64,000 nucleotides of DNA from Ga0077555 sp963761475 (lineage in GTDB: Bacteria > Pseudomonadota > Alphaproteobacteria > Rhizobiales > Hyphomicrobiaceae): the NCBI GenBank assembly GCA_963761475.1, contig CAVXGT010000006.1, positions 248,001 to 312,000 of the forward strand, written 5' to 3'. This document shows positions 37,639 to 46,926 of this stretch, one piece after another; the first letter of the stretch is position 1, and each line of letters starts with the position of its first letter. Under the pieces are notes generated by a model. That model did not search any database. It had not been told where the DNA came from and worked only from the letters and a program-made list of their open reading frames with translations. The translations under genes were made by a program, and so were the position numbers.

Positions 37639-38736
37639 ATGCGCCCTGACCACCGCCCGATCGAACTCGGCTGGTTTCTCCCCACCCGTGGCGACACCGA
37701 CGACTACGGCGATCCCCTCAAGGTGGAAGCCGGCATGGAGATGTTCTCGCGCGTGGCCAAGGCCGCCGAGGCTGCGGGCTTTGAATACATGCTCATCCCC
37801 GTCGGTCATCAGTGCTGGGATGCCTGGATGACCGGCGCGCTGATGATCGGCCAGACGAGTAGTTTGCGCATGTTGGTTGCCGCCCGGCCGAGCTACATCA
37901 ATCCCGTGTTGATGGCCAAGATGATCGCAACCTTCGATCGGCTCTCGGGTGGGCGTATCGCCGTCAACCTCATCGCCGGCCAATCCGAGCAGGAAAACCT
38001 CTCGGAAGGCGTCAAATGGTCGAAGGAACAGCGCTACGAGATCATGGACGAAGAGGTCGAGATCCTCAAGAAGCTGTGGAGCCAGGGAGATGGACGCACC
38101 GACCACGCCGGCAAGTACTACACCCTGACACAGGCCGAGCTGAACCCCAAGCCGTATCAGCAACCCTATCCACGCTTCTATCTGGGAGGCGGGTCCCGCC
38201 AGGCCTGGGAGCTCTCTGCCAAGCACTCCGACGTGCATCTGTTCTGGGGCGACACCCTCGACACCATCCAAGCCAACATGAAGACCCTGCGCGAGCTTGC
38301 AGCCCGCCATGGCCGCGAGGACAAGTTGGGTTTCGGCATGCGTCTGCAGATCGTCTGCCGGGAAACCGAGGCCGAGGCATGGGAGGCCGCCGAAGGCCTG
38401 GTGAGCAACGTCGGGGCCGAGCGAGAGGCCTACATCAAGAGCTACTACGCCGCCTCGGCCGCCAACCGGCGGGTCCAGCAACTGCGCGAGCAGGGTGACG
38501 TCATCGCACCCAACCTCTGGGTTGGATTGGCCAAGGCCCGGCCCGGTGCCGGCGTGGTCATTGTTGGCAATCCCGAGCAGTGCGCCAACGTCTTGCAGGG
38601 CTACATCGACATTGGTTGCCACTCGTTCTGCCTATCGGGCTACCTCCATGACGCCGAGGCAACACGCTTCAGCCGCTGGGTCCGTCCCATTCTCGAGGCG
38701 CGCAACCCCGGCCGGTTCAAGCCGCGGATCGCCTGA
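37639..38736 (+). CDS. LLM-class flavin-dependent monooxygenase, SsuD-like
   Basis: This 365-residue TIM-barrel flavin monooxygenase of the alkanesulfonate/luciferase family has the N-terminal IELGWFLPTRGDTDDYG and substrate-site ARPSYINPVLMAKM, RLSGGRIAVNLIAG and a C-terminal GNPEQCANVLQGYIDIG. The family uses reduced flavin and oxygen to break C-S bonds or oxidise aldehydes. The start is well marked by CGGAGG seven bases upstream. No ssu transporter or flavin reductase gene is next to it, so alkanesulfonate use is only a family guess. It is divergent from the mdt operon. Confidence 0.85.
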   Translation: MRPDHRPIELGWFLPTRGDTDDYGDPLKVEAGMEMFSRVAKAAEAAGFEYMLIPVGHQCWDAWMTGALMIGQTSSLRMLVAARPSYINPVLMAKMIATFDRLSGGRIAVNLIAGQSEQENLSEGVKWSKEQRYEIMDEEVEILKKLWSQGDGRTDHAGKYYTLTQAELNPKPYQQPYPRFYLGGGSRQAWELSAKHSDVHLFWGDTLDTIQANMKTLRELAARHGREDKLGFGMRLQIVCRETEAEAWEAAEGLVSNVGAEREAYIKSYYAASAANRRVQQLREQGDVIAPNLWVGLAKARPGAGVVIVGNPEQCANVLQGYIDIGCHSFCLSGYLHDAEATRFSRWVRPILEARNPGRFKPRIA

Positions 38737-39311
38737 TGTAGTGGTCCGGCAGCGGTTGGATGATGAAAAATAGAGTGAAGTCAAACAACTAAAGCGGTTG
38801 CAGTGCGCGCCGGGATCGAGCCTGCGCCGAACGCGGACAGGCATGGCGTTTCGGCTGCCTCTCGCTCTCCACAGGCCGCCTGACAGGGCCGCAATTGCAG
38901 CCAAACTCATGCCTCCCGTCGGGCCGCCTCGAATTCATTGCGGTAATCAATTACCAGAACTGCTGTGTCTTTTGTGTCATCCAGAAACAGTTGTTTATTT
39001 GAATCATGGCTTTGGATTATGGCTGTTAACGTTCCGTCTAAGGTCAAGGGTTTATTGACAGAGGTCTCGAAATCGTCTCATGGGCGGTCTATTCTGCCAC
39101 GGTGGGCAGAGGACCAGCGTCCGGCTTGAACGGTTGGGCGCGATGGGCATGGGGGATGGGACCTGGAAAGTGCGACGGCTGAACCCCGCCGCGGCTTATC
39201 CAGCGAGAGAGAGGATAACCGGGCAGCGGCGCGATCGAGCGATCGGCGCCAGCCCCGGCAACAATCGCGCAAGACCGGGTCGGACCGGGTGCGTCTAGGA
39301 GCCTGTGCACC
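38737..39311. other. Intergenic region upstream of the coiled-coil gene
   Basis: This 575-base stretch has no gene that can be supported. A relatively AT-rich part (38940-39060) ends with TTGACA at 39055-39060, about 250 bases before the next start, but no good -10 follows at 17 bases. The first 60 bases after the monooxygenase stop show no T-tailed hairpin. Confidence 0.5.
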
Positions 39312-41534
39312 ATGCAGTACAAAGGTGATGATCTGGATTTGCGGGTCCTCCAATCGCGGCCCGCCCGTGAGAGCTACTCCGGCGAATACGATCCGGGTTA
39401 CAGCAACGGCCGCCTGTCGCGCTCGAGAGCCGGCGCGTCTTCGGGACAAAGCGATCCGCTCTGGGTCGATGAAGTTGTGCTGGCCTGCTGCAACTACGCA
39501 TTTGACGTGGCCCAGGCCAACGGCGCTGCCGAAGTCGATCTCGAGCACATGGTCAACGCGCTGACGCGGGTCGATTCAGCAGCCCGCCAGCTCGAGGCGC
39601 GCGGCGTCCACGAGGGCCAGTTGCGCCGCGAGAGTGCGACGCTCATCGCTAGCGAAGTCCCCGCCGCCAATGCCGGCGAAGCCCTGACGCCGCGCCGCTC
39701 GTCGGACTTCGTGGACGTCCTGCGCCGCGCTGTCGACATCGCCAGCCGCCGCGGCATGGCCGCCAGCGTCGACGATGTCCTGTGGGTGCTGCTGCACTAT
39801 GGTCGCGATCTCCCCGTGGTGCAGCTTCTGCGCCGCCTGACACCGGATTGGCAGCGCGCCGACTGGGGCCGCTCCCGCGAGCTGCACGTGCCACACGTCC
39901 CCGAGCCGCCGTCCCGCCCGATCCAGCTTGTTGCCAACGATGGTGTGGGCGCCCGCGTCGCCGGCATCGAAGACAGCCTGCGCCTCATGCACATGGAGTT
40001 TGCCAACGAGCGCAAGTTGCTCGCCGAGCTCATGCGCGATCTGCAGCGTGATGTCGTTGCCCAACGCGGCGACAACGCGGCCCTGCGCGGCGACCTGAGC
40101 CAGCGCCTCGACGGCCTCGAGCGCACCGTGCAGGTGAGGGGAGAGGCCTCCCGCCTCCCGATCCAGATCGTCGATCGCCTGACAGCAGTCGAGAAAGTGG
40201 TCAATTCGACAATGAGTCAGGCCATGCAGGCGACGACCGAGATCGCTGAGCGGCTGAATGCGCTCGAGACGCGCCTCGGCGAAACCGGCGGCGACGTTGG
40301 GGCAGCCAAGCTCGACGACCGCATGGCATCACTTGAGAAGGCCGTGCACGGTGGTCTCGGTGAAGGCGCGCGCAACTGGGCCAACCTGGGCCAACGATTG
40401 CAGGCGATTGAAATCTCGTCAGGCGAGACCGACAAGCGTCTTAGCGCCCTGCAGACCGCATCCGGCGAAGCCGGCTCGCGTTGGACGGAGCTGACCCGGC
40501 GACTGGATGGCGTGAGCCGCATGGTCGAGGTCATGACGGCTGAGAGCAACAAGGCGCGCCTTCAGTTCGCCGAGCACCTCAACGCCATCGAGGAAAGCAC
40601 CAAGTTGGTTCCGATTGGGACCGAGGGCCCGCCAACCGAGCTGATCGAGCGCATCGGCGGTCTCGAGCGCGCGGTGCGCGCGGGCTTTGGCGATGCCGCC
40701 GCCGTGACCGCGCAGATCACGGAGCGACTGGGTGTCGTGGAGCGCAACCTCGGCCGATCCGGCGACGAGGGCGAGGCCATGATGATCCTCGACGATCGAC
40801 TGGGCTCGATCGAACGCCTGCTCGAAGTGCGCGGAAACGAGGCGCAGAGTACGCGCCATGAGATCGTCGAGCGCCTACGTCTTCTGGAGCAGAGCCCGGC
40901 GACCGGCACCAACCTCGACGTCAACGCATTGACCAGCCCCTTGGTCACCCGCCTGACGTCTCTGGAGGCCAACAGCGTCTCCAACGTCGAGGCCCTGAAG
41001 ACGGCGCTCACGGAGATCACCACGCGCCTGAGCCAGCTCGACGATCGCGTCCGCGCGGACGCGGTCGCCAACGAGGAGGCCCTGCGCGGCCGCGACCAGG
41101 ATTTCGACTTCATCTACAATGAGATCAAGCAGCTCGGCCAAAGCCAGGCGACCCTCAACTCCGCAGTCAGCGATTGGCGTAGCGAGAGCCAGACCCATTT
41201 CGGCACGCTGGCCGATCGCCTCGACACCCTCAAACTGAAACCCACCGAGGCCGTGTTCCAGCCCGGCGCCGACCTGCCCCAGGTAGTCACCAACGGTCGC
41301 AATGGCGCTCATCATGAGGGCATGGTCGACGTCAGCATCAGGCCGAAAGGTGCGAGCAGCGACGACATCCGCGCCGACAATTACACACTCCCGACCGAAC
41401 CCGGCCGCGGCTTCTGGTATTGGCTGTTCGGCACCGAGAACGTCGCCCGAGCCAACCGCGAGAACAACATCCAGGTCGATCGCATGCGCCAGAATATCCG
41501 TGAAGCCAAGGAGCGCCGGCGCACTCAGGTCTGA
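39312..41534 (+). CDS. Uncharacterised protein: ClpN-like N-domain plus long repeat-built coiled coil
   Basis: The 740-residue protein has no clear named family. Residues 50-185 resemble the Clp repeat (N) domain, reading VVLACCNYAFDVAQANGAAEVDLEHMVNAL and ending in a second helical repeat, DVLRRAVDIASRRG...DVLWVLL. From about 215 to 665 it is highly charged and predicted coiled coil, containing about a dozen loose copies of an xRLxxLE motif spaced 25-45 residues apart. The C-terminus has an aromatic patch (GRGFWYWLFGT) and a basic helix. There is no signal peptide or transmembrane segment. It converges on smc and ends at a good terminator. A structural or chromosome/cell-envelope organising role is possible, but this is inference. 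Confidence 0.72.
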   Translation: MQYKGDDLDLRVLQSRPARESYSGEYDPGYSNGRLSRSRAGASSGQSDPLWVDEVVLACCNYAFDVAQANGAAEVDLEHMVNALTRVDSAARQLEARGVHEGQLRRESATLIASEVPAANAGEALTPRRSSDFVDVLRRAVDIASRRGMAASVDDVLWVLLHYGRDLPVVQLLRRLTPDWQRADWGRSRELHVPHVPEPPSRPIQLVANDGVGARVAGIEDSLRLMHMEFANERKLLAELMRDLQRDVVAQRGDNAALRGDLSQRLDGLERTVQVRGEASRLPIQIVDRLTAVEKVVNSTMSQAMQATTEIAERLNALETRLGETGGDVGAAKLDDRMASLEKAVHGGLGEGARNWANLGQRLQAIEISSGETDKRLSALQTASGEAGSRWTELTRRLDGVSRMVEVMTAESNKARLQFAEHLNAIEESTKLVPIGTEGPPTELIERIGGLERAVRAGFGDAAAVTAQITERLGVVERNLGRSGDEGEAMMILDDRLGSIERLLEVRGNEAQSTRHEIVERLRLLEQSPATGTNLDVNALTSPLVTRLTSLEANSVSNVEALKTALTEITTRLSQLDDRVRADAVANEEALRGRDQDFDFIYNEIKQLGQSQATLNSAVSDWRSESQTHFGTLADRLDTLKLKPTEAVFQPGADLPQVVTNGRNGAHHEGMVDVSIRPKGASSDDIRADNYTLPTEPGRGFWYWLFGTENVARANRENNIQVDRMRQNIREAKERRRTQV

Positions 41535-41557
41535 CGCCTGAACCCGACACAACAGTG

Positions 41558-41593
41558 CGGCTCGCGGTCGTCTTGCGGGCCGTCACTTTTTTT
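41558..41593 (+). terminator. Rho-independent terminator of the coiled-coil gene
   Basis: An eight-base stem (CGGCTCGC 41558-41565 with GCGGGCCG 41575-41582, one G-T pair) and a nine-base loop are followed within four bases by seven T (41587-41593). It lies 24 bases after the stop at 41534 and before the convergent smc gene. Confidence 0.75.
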
Positions 41594-41636
41594 CGGCAGT
41601 CACTCCGGTATCAGGCACCACGCTCGGCAGCACCGA

Positions 41637-44600
41637 TCAGGCAGCACCCTCGGCCAGATCAGGAGCGCTGTCGATGATCCGCTCGGCCGTCGTCAGGTCC
41701 ACCGAAACGAGTTGCGACACGCCCTTCTCGCCCATGGTGACGCCGAACAGCCGGTTCATGCGCGCCATCGTCATGGGGTGGTGCGTGATAACTAGAAAAC
41801 GCGTCGCCGTCTCGCCCGCCATTTTCTCCATTAACGTGCAGAAGCGGTCGACGTTGCTGTCGTCGAGTGGCGCATCCACTTCGTCGAGCACGCAGATCGG
41901 CGAGGGGTTTGTGAGAAATACCGCAAAGATCAGCGACAGCGCCGTCAGCGTCTGCTCGCCGCCTGACAGCAATGACAGCGTGGCCGGCTTCTTTCCCGGC
42001 GGCTTGGCAATGATCTCCAAACCGCCATGCAACGGGTCCTCTTCACTCTCGATCATCTCGAGGCGCGCCTCCCCACCCCCGAACAGCGTGCCGAACAACC
42101 TCTGGAAGTGGCCGTTCACCGTCAGGAATGCATCCCCGAGCCGCTTCTTGGCTTCCCGGTTGAGCTGGCCGATGGCGCCCCTCAGTTTCGCAATGGCGTT
42201 CTCGACGTCGAGCCGCTCCATGTCGAGCCGCGCATGCTCCTCGTTGATCTGGGTGAGATCGTCCTCGGCACTGAGGTTGACGCCGCCGAGCCGGTCGCGC
42301 TCGGTCTTGAGTCGGGCGAGCTGACGCTCGACATCACCGAGCGCCGGCAGGTTCGTTTCCCCCGATAGCCCCGCCATCCCGAGACAGGCCTCCGGCGCGA
42401 CCTCGAGCGTCTCCCGGATCCGCCGCCCCTCCTCGCCAAACCGCGCCCGCGCGGCTTCCAGATGTGCCTCGTTGCGCGCCCGCTGCTCGCGCCCGCTCGC
42501 CACCGCCGCCTGAGCCGCGCGCAGATCCTGCTGCGTCTTGCGCAGCGCCGCCTCTGCCGCCGCATGCCGATCGGCAGCGTCCTGCCGCAGGCTCTCTGCC
42601 GCCGCCCGCTCCTCCAGTAGTCTCTGGCGGCGCTCGTCGAGTGCATCCGGCAGATCCGCCAGGTCCTCGAGCTCCGCCGCCGTCTCATCGCGTCGCGCCG
42701 TCAGCGCCTGGAGCTGGCGTCCAGCATCATCGCTGCGCGATTTCCAGCGTTCGCACTCCCGTTCGATCGCCGCCAGCCGGTCCGCGCGTTCCCGCCGCTC
42801 CCGTGCGAGGTTGTGCGCCGTCTCCCGTGCGTCAGAAAGCGCCGCGCGCCGCTCCTGCGTCTCTGCTTCGGCCGCCACGACCTCCTCGTCGAGGCCCGCC
42901 TCGGCATCGAGTGTTTCGAGCGCCGTCTCGATCTCGAGCAAGCGTTCCTCCGCCTCGCCGAGCTGCTCCTCGGTGCGCACCTTGGCTTCATCGACAGCCG
43001 CCAGCCGCGATTCCGTCTCGCGCGCCTGCCGCTCGAGACCCGTCAGGCTCTCGCGCACCCGTGCCAGCTCGGCCTGCATGTCGCGCCACGACTGACGCAG
43101 CCGCCGGGCCTCGCCCTCGGCAGCCGCAAGCCTCGTGCGTGCGGCAGCCGCCTCCTGGGCCTTGCCGGCCGCGATGGCCTGCGCGGCGGCTTCGCGCCCG
43201 ATCAGGTCCCCGAGCCGGTTGCGCTCGGCAAGTCTCAGCGCTGCCGCCGTCGGCGCGTCGGCCTGCGCCACATATCCGTCCCAGCGCCACAGATCGCCCT
43301 CGCGCGAAACCAGCCGCTGTCCCGCCTTGAGTGAAGCCTGCAGTCGGTGCCCATCCGCCCGGTCGACGATACCGATCTGGGCAAGTCGCCGCAGCAATTC
43401 AGGTGGCCCCTCGACATGATCACCGAGCGCACCGATGCCGGCCGGCAGCCGGGGCTCGTCTGACCCGCCTCTCACCAGCCGCCAGTGCACGCCGGCTTCC
43501 TCGGCCACCGGCGCGTCGAGATCGTCGCCAAGTGCTGCGCCGAGCGCCACCTCGTATCCCTCCGCCACTCTCAGTTGATCGACGACCGGCGGCAGCCCGT
43601 CCTCGCGGATCGGCGTCAGCAGTTTCGACAGCGTCGCGATTTCCGTCGCGAGCCGGCCGGCATCGAGCGCCGCCGCTGCACTCTGGTCACGGGCCTCCGC
43701 ACTCACCTGCTCCAATTCGCCGACCACGTCTTCCGCTGCCAGCGTTTGCGCCTCGATCTCGCCGATCTCCGCCAGGAGGTTCTGGCCGCGCTCCGTCGTC
43801 GCCTTGTGCGTGGTCGCATCCGGCGCCCGCGCCGCCACCTCCTGGCGCTGCTGGCCGATCAGCTCGAGCCCGCGCCGCGCCTTTTCCGCTTCCCCTTTGC
43901 GCTCCGCCCAAGCCTTCAGCAGGCTCTGTCGGCGGGCTCGCGCTTCGAACGCCCGGCGCGTGATCTCGCTGAGGCGGCTTTCGGCCGCGGCGAGCGCGGT
44001 TTGCGCCGCATCGAGCGCCTCCTGTGCCGCGCTTTCGCGCTCGTCCTCGCCGTGCGCGAGGCTTGCTATAGCAGCCTGCTCCTCACCGAGCCGCTCGATG
44101 AAGCCGCCAGCCTCCCGCGCCATTCCCTGCTCGCGCGCTTCGTCCTGCGTCAGTTGCGCCAGGCGCGCTTCCAGCTCGAGCCGCCGACGCTTCAATCGCT
44201 CCGCTTCGCGCTCGAATGACTCAAGCTCGATCCGCAATCGCGCCACCGTCGCGCCTCGCTCGGCCTCGGTCTCCCGCAAGCCCGGCAACGTCTCGGCAAC
44301 GCTCGCTTCTTCCGCCAACGCCTGCGCTTCGGTTTCCGTGACTGCCGCCAGCTCCGTCAGCGCCTCGCGTAAGGCAGCCTCGGCGGCAAACACGTCGCTG
44401 CCCGCCGCCGTCCACGCCAGATGCAGTGCCAGCGCTTCAGTCTTGCGGATCTCGCCGGACAGTTCCTTGTAGCGCTTGGCCTGCCGCGCCTGCCGCTTCA
44501 AACCCTCGATCTGGCTGGAGAGTCCGCCGAGCACATCACCGATGCGCGCGAGGTTGTCCTCCGCAGCCTTCAGCCGCAACTCGGCCTCGTGCCGCCGCGT

Positions 44601-45122
44601 GTGCAATCCGGCGACCCCCGCCGCGTCCTCGAGGATGCGCCGCCGCTGCTCCGGCTTGGCATTGACGATCTCGCCGATTTGGCCCTGCCGCACCAGCGCC
44701 GGCGAGCGCGCGCCCGTGGCCGCATCCTCGAACAGCACCTTGACGTCGCGCGCCCGCACATCGCGCCCGTTGACGCGGTAGGCCGAGCCCATGTCGCGCT
44801 CGATCCGGCGCGTCACCTCCAGCATGTCGTGATCGTTGAACTCAGGGGGCGCCGTGCGCCCGGCATTGTCGACGAACATGGTGACTTCGGCCCAGTTGCG
44901 CGGCGGCCGTGTTGTCGTACCGGCGAAGATCACGTCCTCCATCGCCGAGCCGCGCATGGCTTTGTAGGAGGTCTCGCCCATCGCCCAGCGGAGCGCTTCC
45001 AGCAGATTGGATTTGCCGCAGCCATTGGGCCCGACGACGCCGGTAAGCCCCTGCTCGATCGTCAACTCGGTTGGTTCGACGAAGGATTTGAAACCGAGCA
45101 ACCTCAGCCGGGTGATATGCAT
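41637..45122 (-). CDS. smc: Chromosome segregation ATPase SMC
   Basis: The full-length SMC of 1161 residues binds DNA as a dimer with ScpA/ScpB to organise and segregate the chromosome. Walker A is GPNGCGKSN near residue 32. Two long coiled-coil arms flank a hinge at about 505-640 (VVDQLRVAEGYEVALGAALGDD). The C-terminal head has the ABC signature LSGGEQTLTALSLI, Walker B in PICVLDEVDAPLDDSN, and the D-loop that follows. The start MHITRLRLLGFKSF is the canonical one. It is last in the order dciA - dsbA-like - dsbA-like - smc, about 95 bases after the preceding gene, a neighbourhood recurrent in Hyphomicrobiales. Confidence 0.97.
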   Translation of the reverse strand: MHITRLRLLGFKSFVEPTELTIEQGLTGVVGPNGCGKSNLLEALRWAMGETSYKAMRGSAMEDVIFAGTTTRPPRNWAEVTMFVDNAGRTAPPEFNDHDMLEVTRRIERDMGSAYRVNGRDVRARDVKVLFEDAATGARSPALVRQGQIGEIVNAKPEQRRRILEDAAGVAGLHTRRHEAELRLKAAEDNLARIGDVLGGLSSQIEGLKRQARQAKRYKELSGEIRKTEALALHLAWTAAGSDVFAAEAALREALTELAAVTETEAQALAEEASVAETLPGLRETEAERGATVARLRIELESFEREAERLKRRRLELEARLAQLTQDEAREQGMAREAGGFIERLGEEQAAIASLAHGEDERESAAQEALDAAQTALAAAESRLSEITRRAFEARARRQSLLKAWAERKGEAEKARRGLELIGQQRQEVAARAPDATTHKATTERGQNLLAEIGEIEAQTLAAEDVVGELEQVSAEARDQSAAAALDAGRLATEIATLSKLLTPIREDGLPPVVDQLRVAEGYEVALGAALGDDLDAPVAEEAGVHWRLVRGGSDEPRLPAGIGALGDHVEGPPELLRRLAQIGIVDRADGHRLQASLKAGQRLVSREGDLWRWDGYVAQADAPTAAALRLAERNRLGDLIGREAAAQAIAAGKAQEAAAARTRLAAAEGEARRLRQSWRDMQAELARVRESLTGLERQARETESRLAAVDEAKVRTEEQLGEAEERLLEIETALETLDAEAGLDEEVVAAEAETQERRAALSDARETAHNLARERRERADRLAAIERECERWKSRSDDAGRQLQALTARRDETAAELEDLADLPDALDERRQRLLEERAAAESLRQDAADRHAAAEAALRKTQQDLRAAQAAVASGREQRARNEAHLEAARARFGEEGRRIRETLEVAPEACLGMAGLSGETNLPALGDVERQLARLKTERDRLGGVNLSAEDDLTQINEEHARLDMERLDVENAIAKLRGAIGQLNREAKKRLGDAFLTVNGHFQRLFGTLFGGGEARLEMIESEEDPLHGGLEIIAKPPGKKPATLSLLSGGEQTLTALSLIFAVFLTNPSPICVLDEVDAPLDDSNVDRFCTLMEKMAGETATRFLVITHHPMTMARMNRLFGVTMGEKGVSQLVSVDLTTAERIIDSAPDLAEGAA

Positions 45123-45217
45123 GCATCAGTCCCCATTACCCCGGTGGCGACCCGGTCCTCGGCGCAAAAGCGCGCGGGCTCGCACCAATAGGTCCTCGGG
45201 CTGCGCGGTCCATGGTC

Positions 45218-46021
45218 TCAACCAGCGCCCGGTCGCCTCGCATCCGCCAGCATCGGGTCGATGATCGCCCGGATCTCCTCCATGCCCACCACTTTCTTCA
45301 CCAGCCGGTCGCCGATGAAGAAGTTCGGTGTGCCGATGATCCCGAGCTCCCGGCCACGATCCTTGACCTGCTTGAGCGCTGCAATCATGGACTGATTCTT
45401 GTAGCAGGCATCGAACTGCTCGCGCTTCATCCCCACCTGCGCGGCCACCTTGAAGATGGCGTCGGTGCGCACCTCTTGTGCCACCCACTGCGCCTGCTGT
45501 TGCAGGAATTTCTGATAGAGGGAGAGGTAGGCATCCATCGGCGCGCACCGAAGTGCGATGGTGGCATTGCCGCTCGACTTGCCGATCGGGAACTCCCGGA
45601 TCACCAGTCGCACCTTGCCGGTGTCGATGTAGCCCTTCTTCAGCACCGGGAACACGTCGGCCATGAAGCGGCGGCAATACTGGCACGTGAGCGACATGTA
45701 CTTCACCATCACCACCGGCGCATCGGCTCGCCCGAGCGAAAACTCGGGCAGTGGCGGTGTCGCATGGATCTGCGCCATCGTTGGCTTAGCGATCACCTCG
45801 CGCAGCGGCCGGTCGGTGGTCTCTTCCGGCGCAAACGGATTGAAGGCGGCGGGCTTACCCTCCGCCGCTCCGGCGCCGGCATAGGCGCCCGCGACTTCGC
45901 CCGAACCTGCAACCTTAGCCGTGGGCGCGAGCAGGGATGCATCACCACTGCAGCCGGCAGCGCCAAGCAGAGTGGCCACCACTGCGCTGGCAAGGAGCCT
46001 GGCTCGCAGCACTGCCCTCAT
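45218..46021 (-). CDS. DsbA-family thiol:disulfide oxidoreductase, periplasmic
   Basis: The 267-residue thioredoxin-fold protein has an N-terminal signal (ARLLASAVVATLLGAAGC) that could be a lipoprotein signal, although the lipobox AAGC is not ideal. A low-complexity linker precedes the fold. The active site CQYC sits in MSLTCQYCRRF near residue 130. GIIGTPNFFIGDRLV near 235 supplies the cis-Pro loop. It should introduce or shuffle disulfides in secreted proteins. It follows the second DsbA-like gene by five bases and is cotranscribed with smc. A ScsC/DsbG-like substrate-specific role is equally possible. Confidence 0.87.
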   Translation of the reverse strand: MRAVLRARLLASAVVATLLGAAGCSGDASLLAPTAKVAGSGEVAGAYAGAGAAEGKPAAFNPFAPEETTDRPLREVIAKPTMAQIHATPPLPEFSLGRADAPVVMVKYMSLTCQYCRRFMADVFPVLKKGYIDTGKVRLVIREFPIGKSSGNATIALRCAPMDAYLSLYQKFLQQQAQWVAQEVRTDAIFKVAAQVGMKREQFDACYKNQSMIAALKQVKDRGRELGIIGTPNFFIGDRLVKKVVGMEEIRAIIDPMLADARRPGAG

Positions 46022-46026
46022 CCCCG

Positions 46027-46748
46027 CTACTTCTTTTCTGCCAGCAACGGCTCCAGCACCTGGTCGAACGCGGCAATGTCATCGGAACGGCCTTCAAACT
46101 TGACGCCGTTGATGAAGAACGTCGGCGTGGCCCTGACGCCCAGAACCTTGCCGGCCTTGTCCCGTACCGACGTGATGTCTTCGAGCAGCTTCTGGTCGGT
46201 CAGGCACTTGTCGAAGCTTTCCTTGGTGAAGCCGTGCTCGCTCACGAGTTTGAACAGCGCCGGCACTGGATTGCCGTTGACGAAGGCCCATTCCTCCTGC
46301 TTGCCAAACAGCGTCTCGATGACCGCAATCGACTTGTCCCCCCCGCGCAGCGCGCCAGCATCGAGCCCGCCGCCGCTAGGTTATCCAGTGGGAACTCACG
46401 CAAGATCAGCCGAACTTTCCCAGTGGAGATGTATTTCTCCTTGAGCTTGGGCAGCACCGTATTGTGGAACGTGGCGCAATGGCCACAGGTCATCGACGCG
46501 TATTCCACCATCGTCACTGGCGCGTCGGCCTTGCCGAGAACGATGTCACCCCGTGGTCCCTCCTTTGCAAGCTCGGCGGCCAGCTCAGGGCCAGACTTGA
46601 GCTGCGCCAGGGCGAGGGAAGGGGTCAACAGCAGGGCACCCGCGCAGACGATGGCGGCGCGCCGGGTGAGCCCAGCGAACAAGCGCTTGGAGTTGAGCCC
46701 CGAGAACGAAAGCTCGAGGGGGCTGAGGTGCGGGGTGGGCTTGCTCAC
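46027..46748 (-). CDS. DsbA-family thiol:disulfide oxidoreductase (frame broken at the C7 tract 46338-46344)
   Basis: This is a second periplasmic DsbA-like protein. The GTG at 46748 is chosen for an excellent ribosome site (GGAGGAG, seven bases away) over an ATG at 46844. A twin-Arg-like signal (TRRAAIVCAGALLLTPSLALA) ends near residue 60. The active site is CGHC in MTCGHCATF. The first frame degrades after LARCAGG and stops at 46242. The next frame continues the fold with PALFKLVSEHGFTKESF and the cis-Pro loop VRATPTFFINGVKF, ending at 46027. The junction is a run of seven C on the plus strand; one base more would give LARCAGGDK and an intact protein of about 240 residues. Confidence 0.83.
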
Positions 46749-46926
46749 GTCGATCTCCTCCGCTGCAGGCGCGGTATGACAGTTGGCCGGGATTGGGGAG
46801 CGGTGCAACCGCCCGTCCAGGCTAGCAATTGTAATGGCTAGCATGTCTGAGAGGACAGATTAAGGGCGGCGTTGCCTGAACCTGCCCTGAACTGCAGGCA
46901 CGCCAGAGCCGTGCGGCCGCCGCTGC

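Noticed and set aside
37222..38622. N-terminal extension of the adaptor frame to 907 residues
   Set aside because: It runs under the divergent monooxygenase gene and has no conserved sequence; the signal anchor starts at 37221.
39055..39090. Sigma-70 promoter at TTGACA upstream of the coiled-coil gene
   Set aside because: The hexamer 17 bases on (TCATGG) is a poor -10, and it lies about 250 bases from the start codon.
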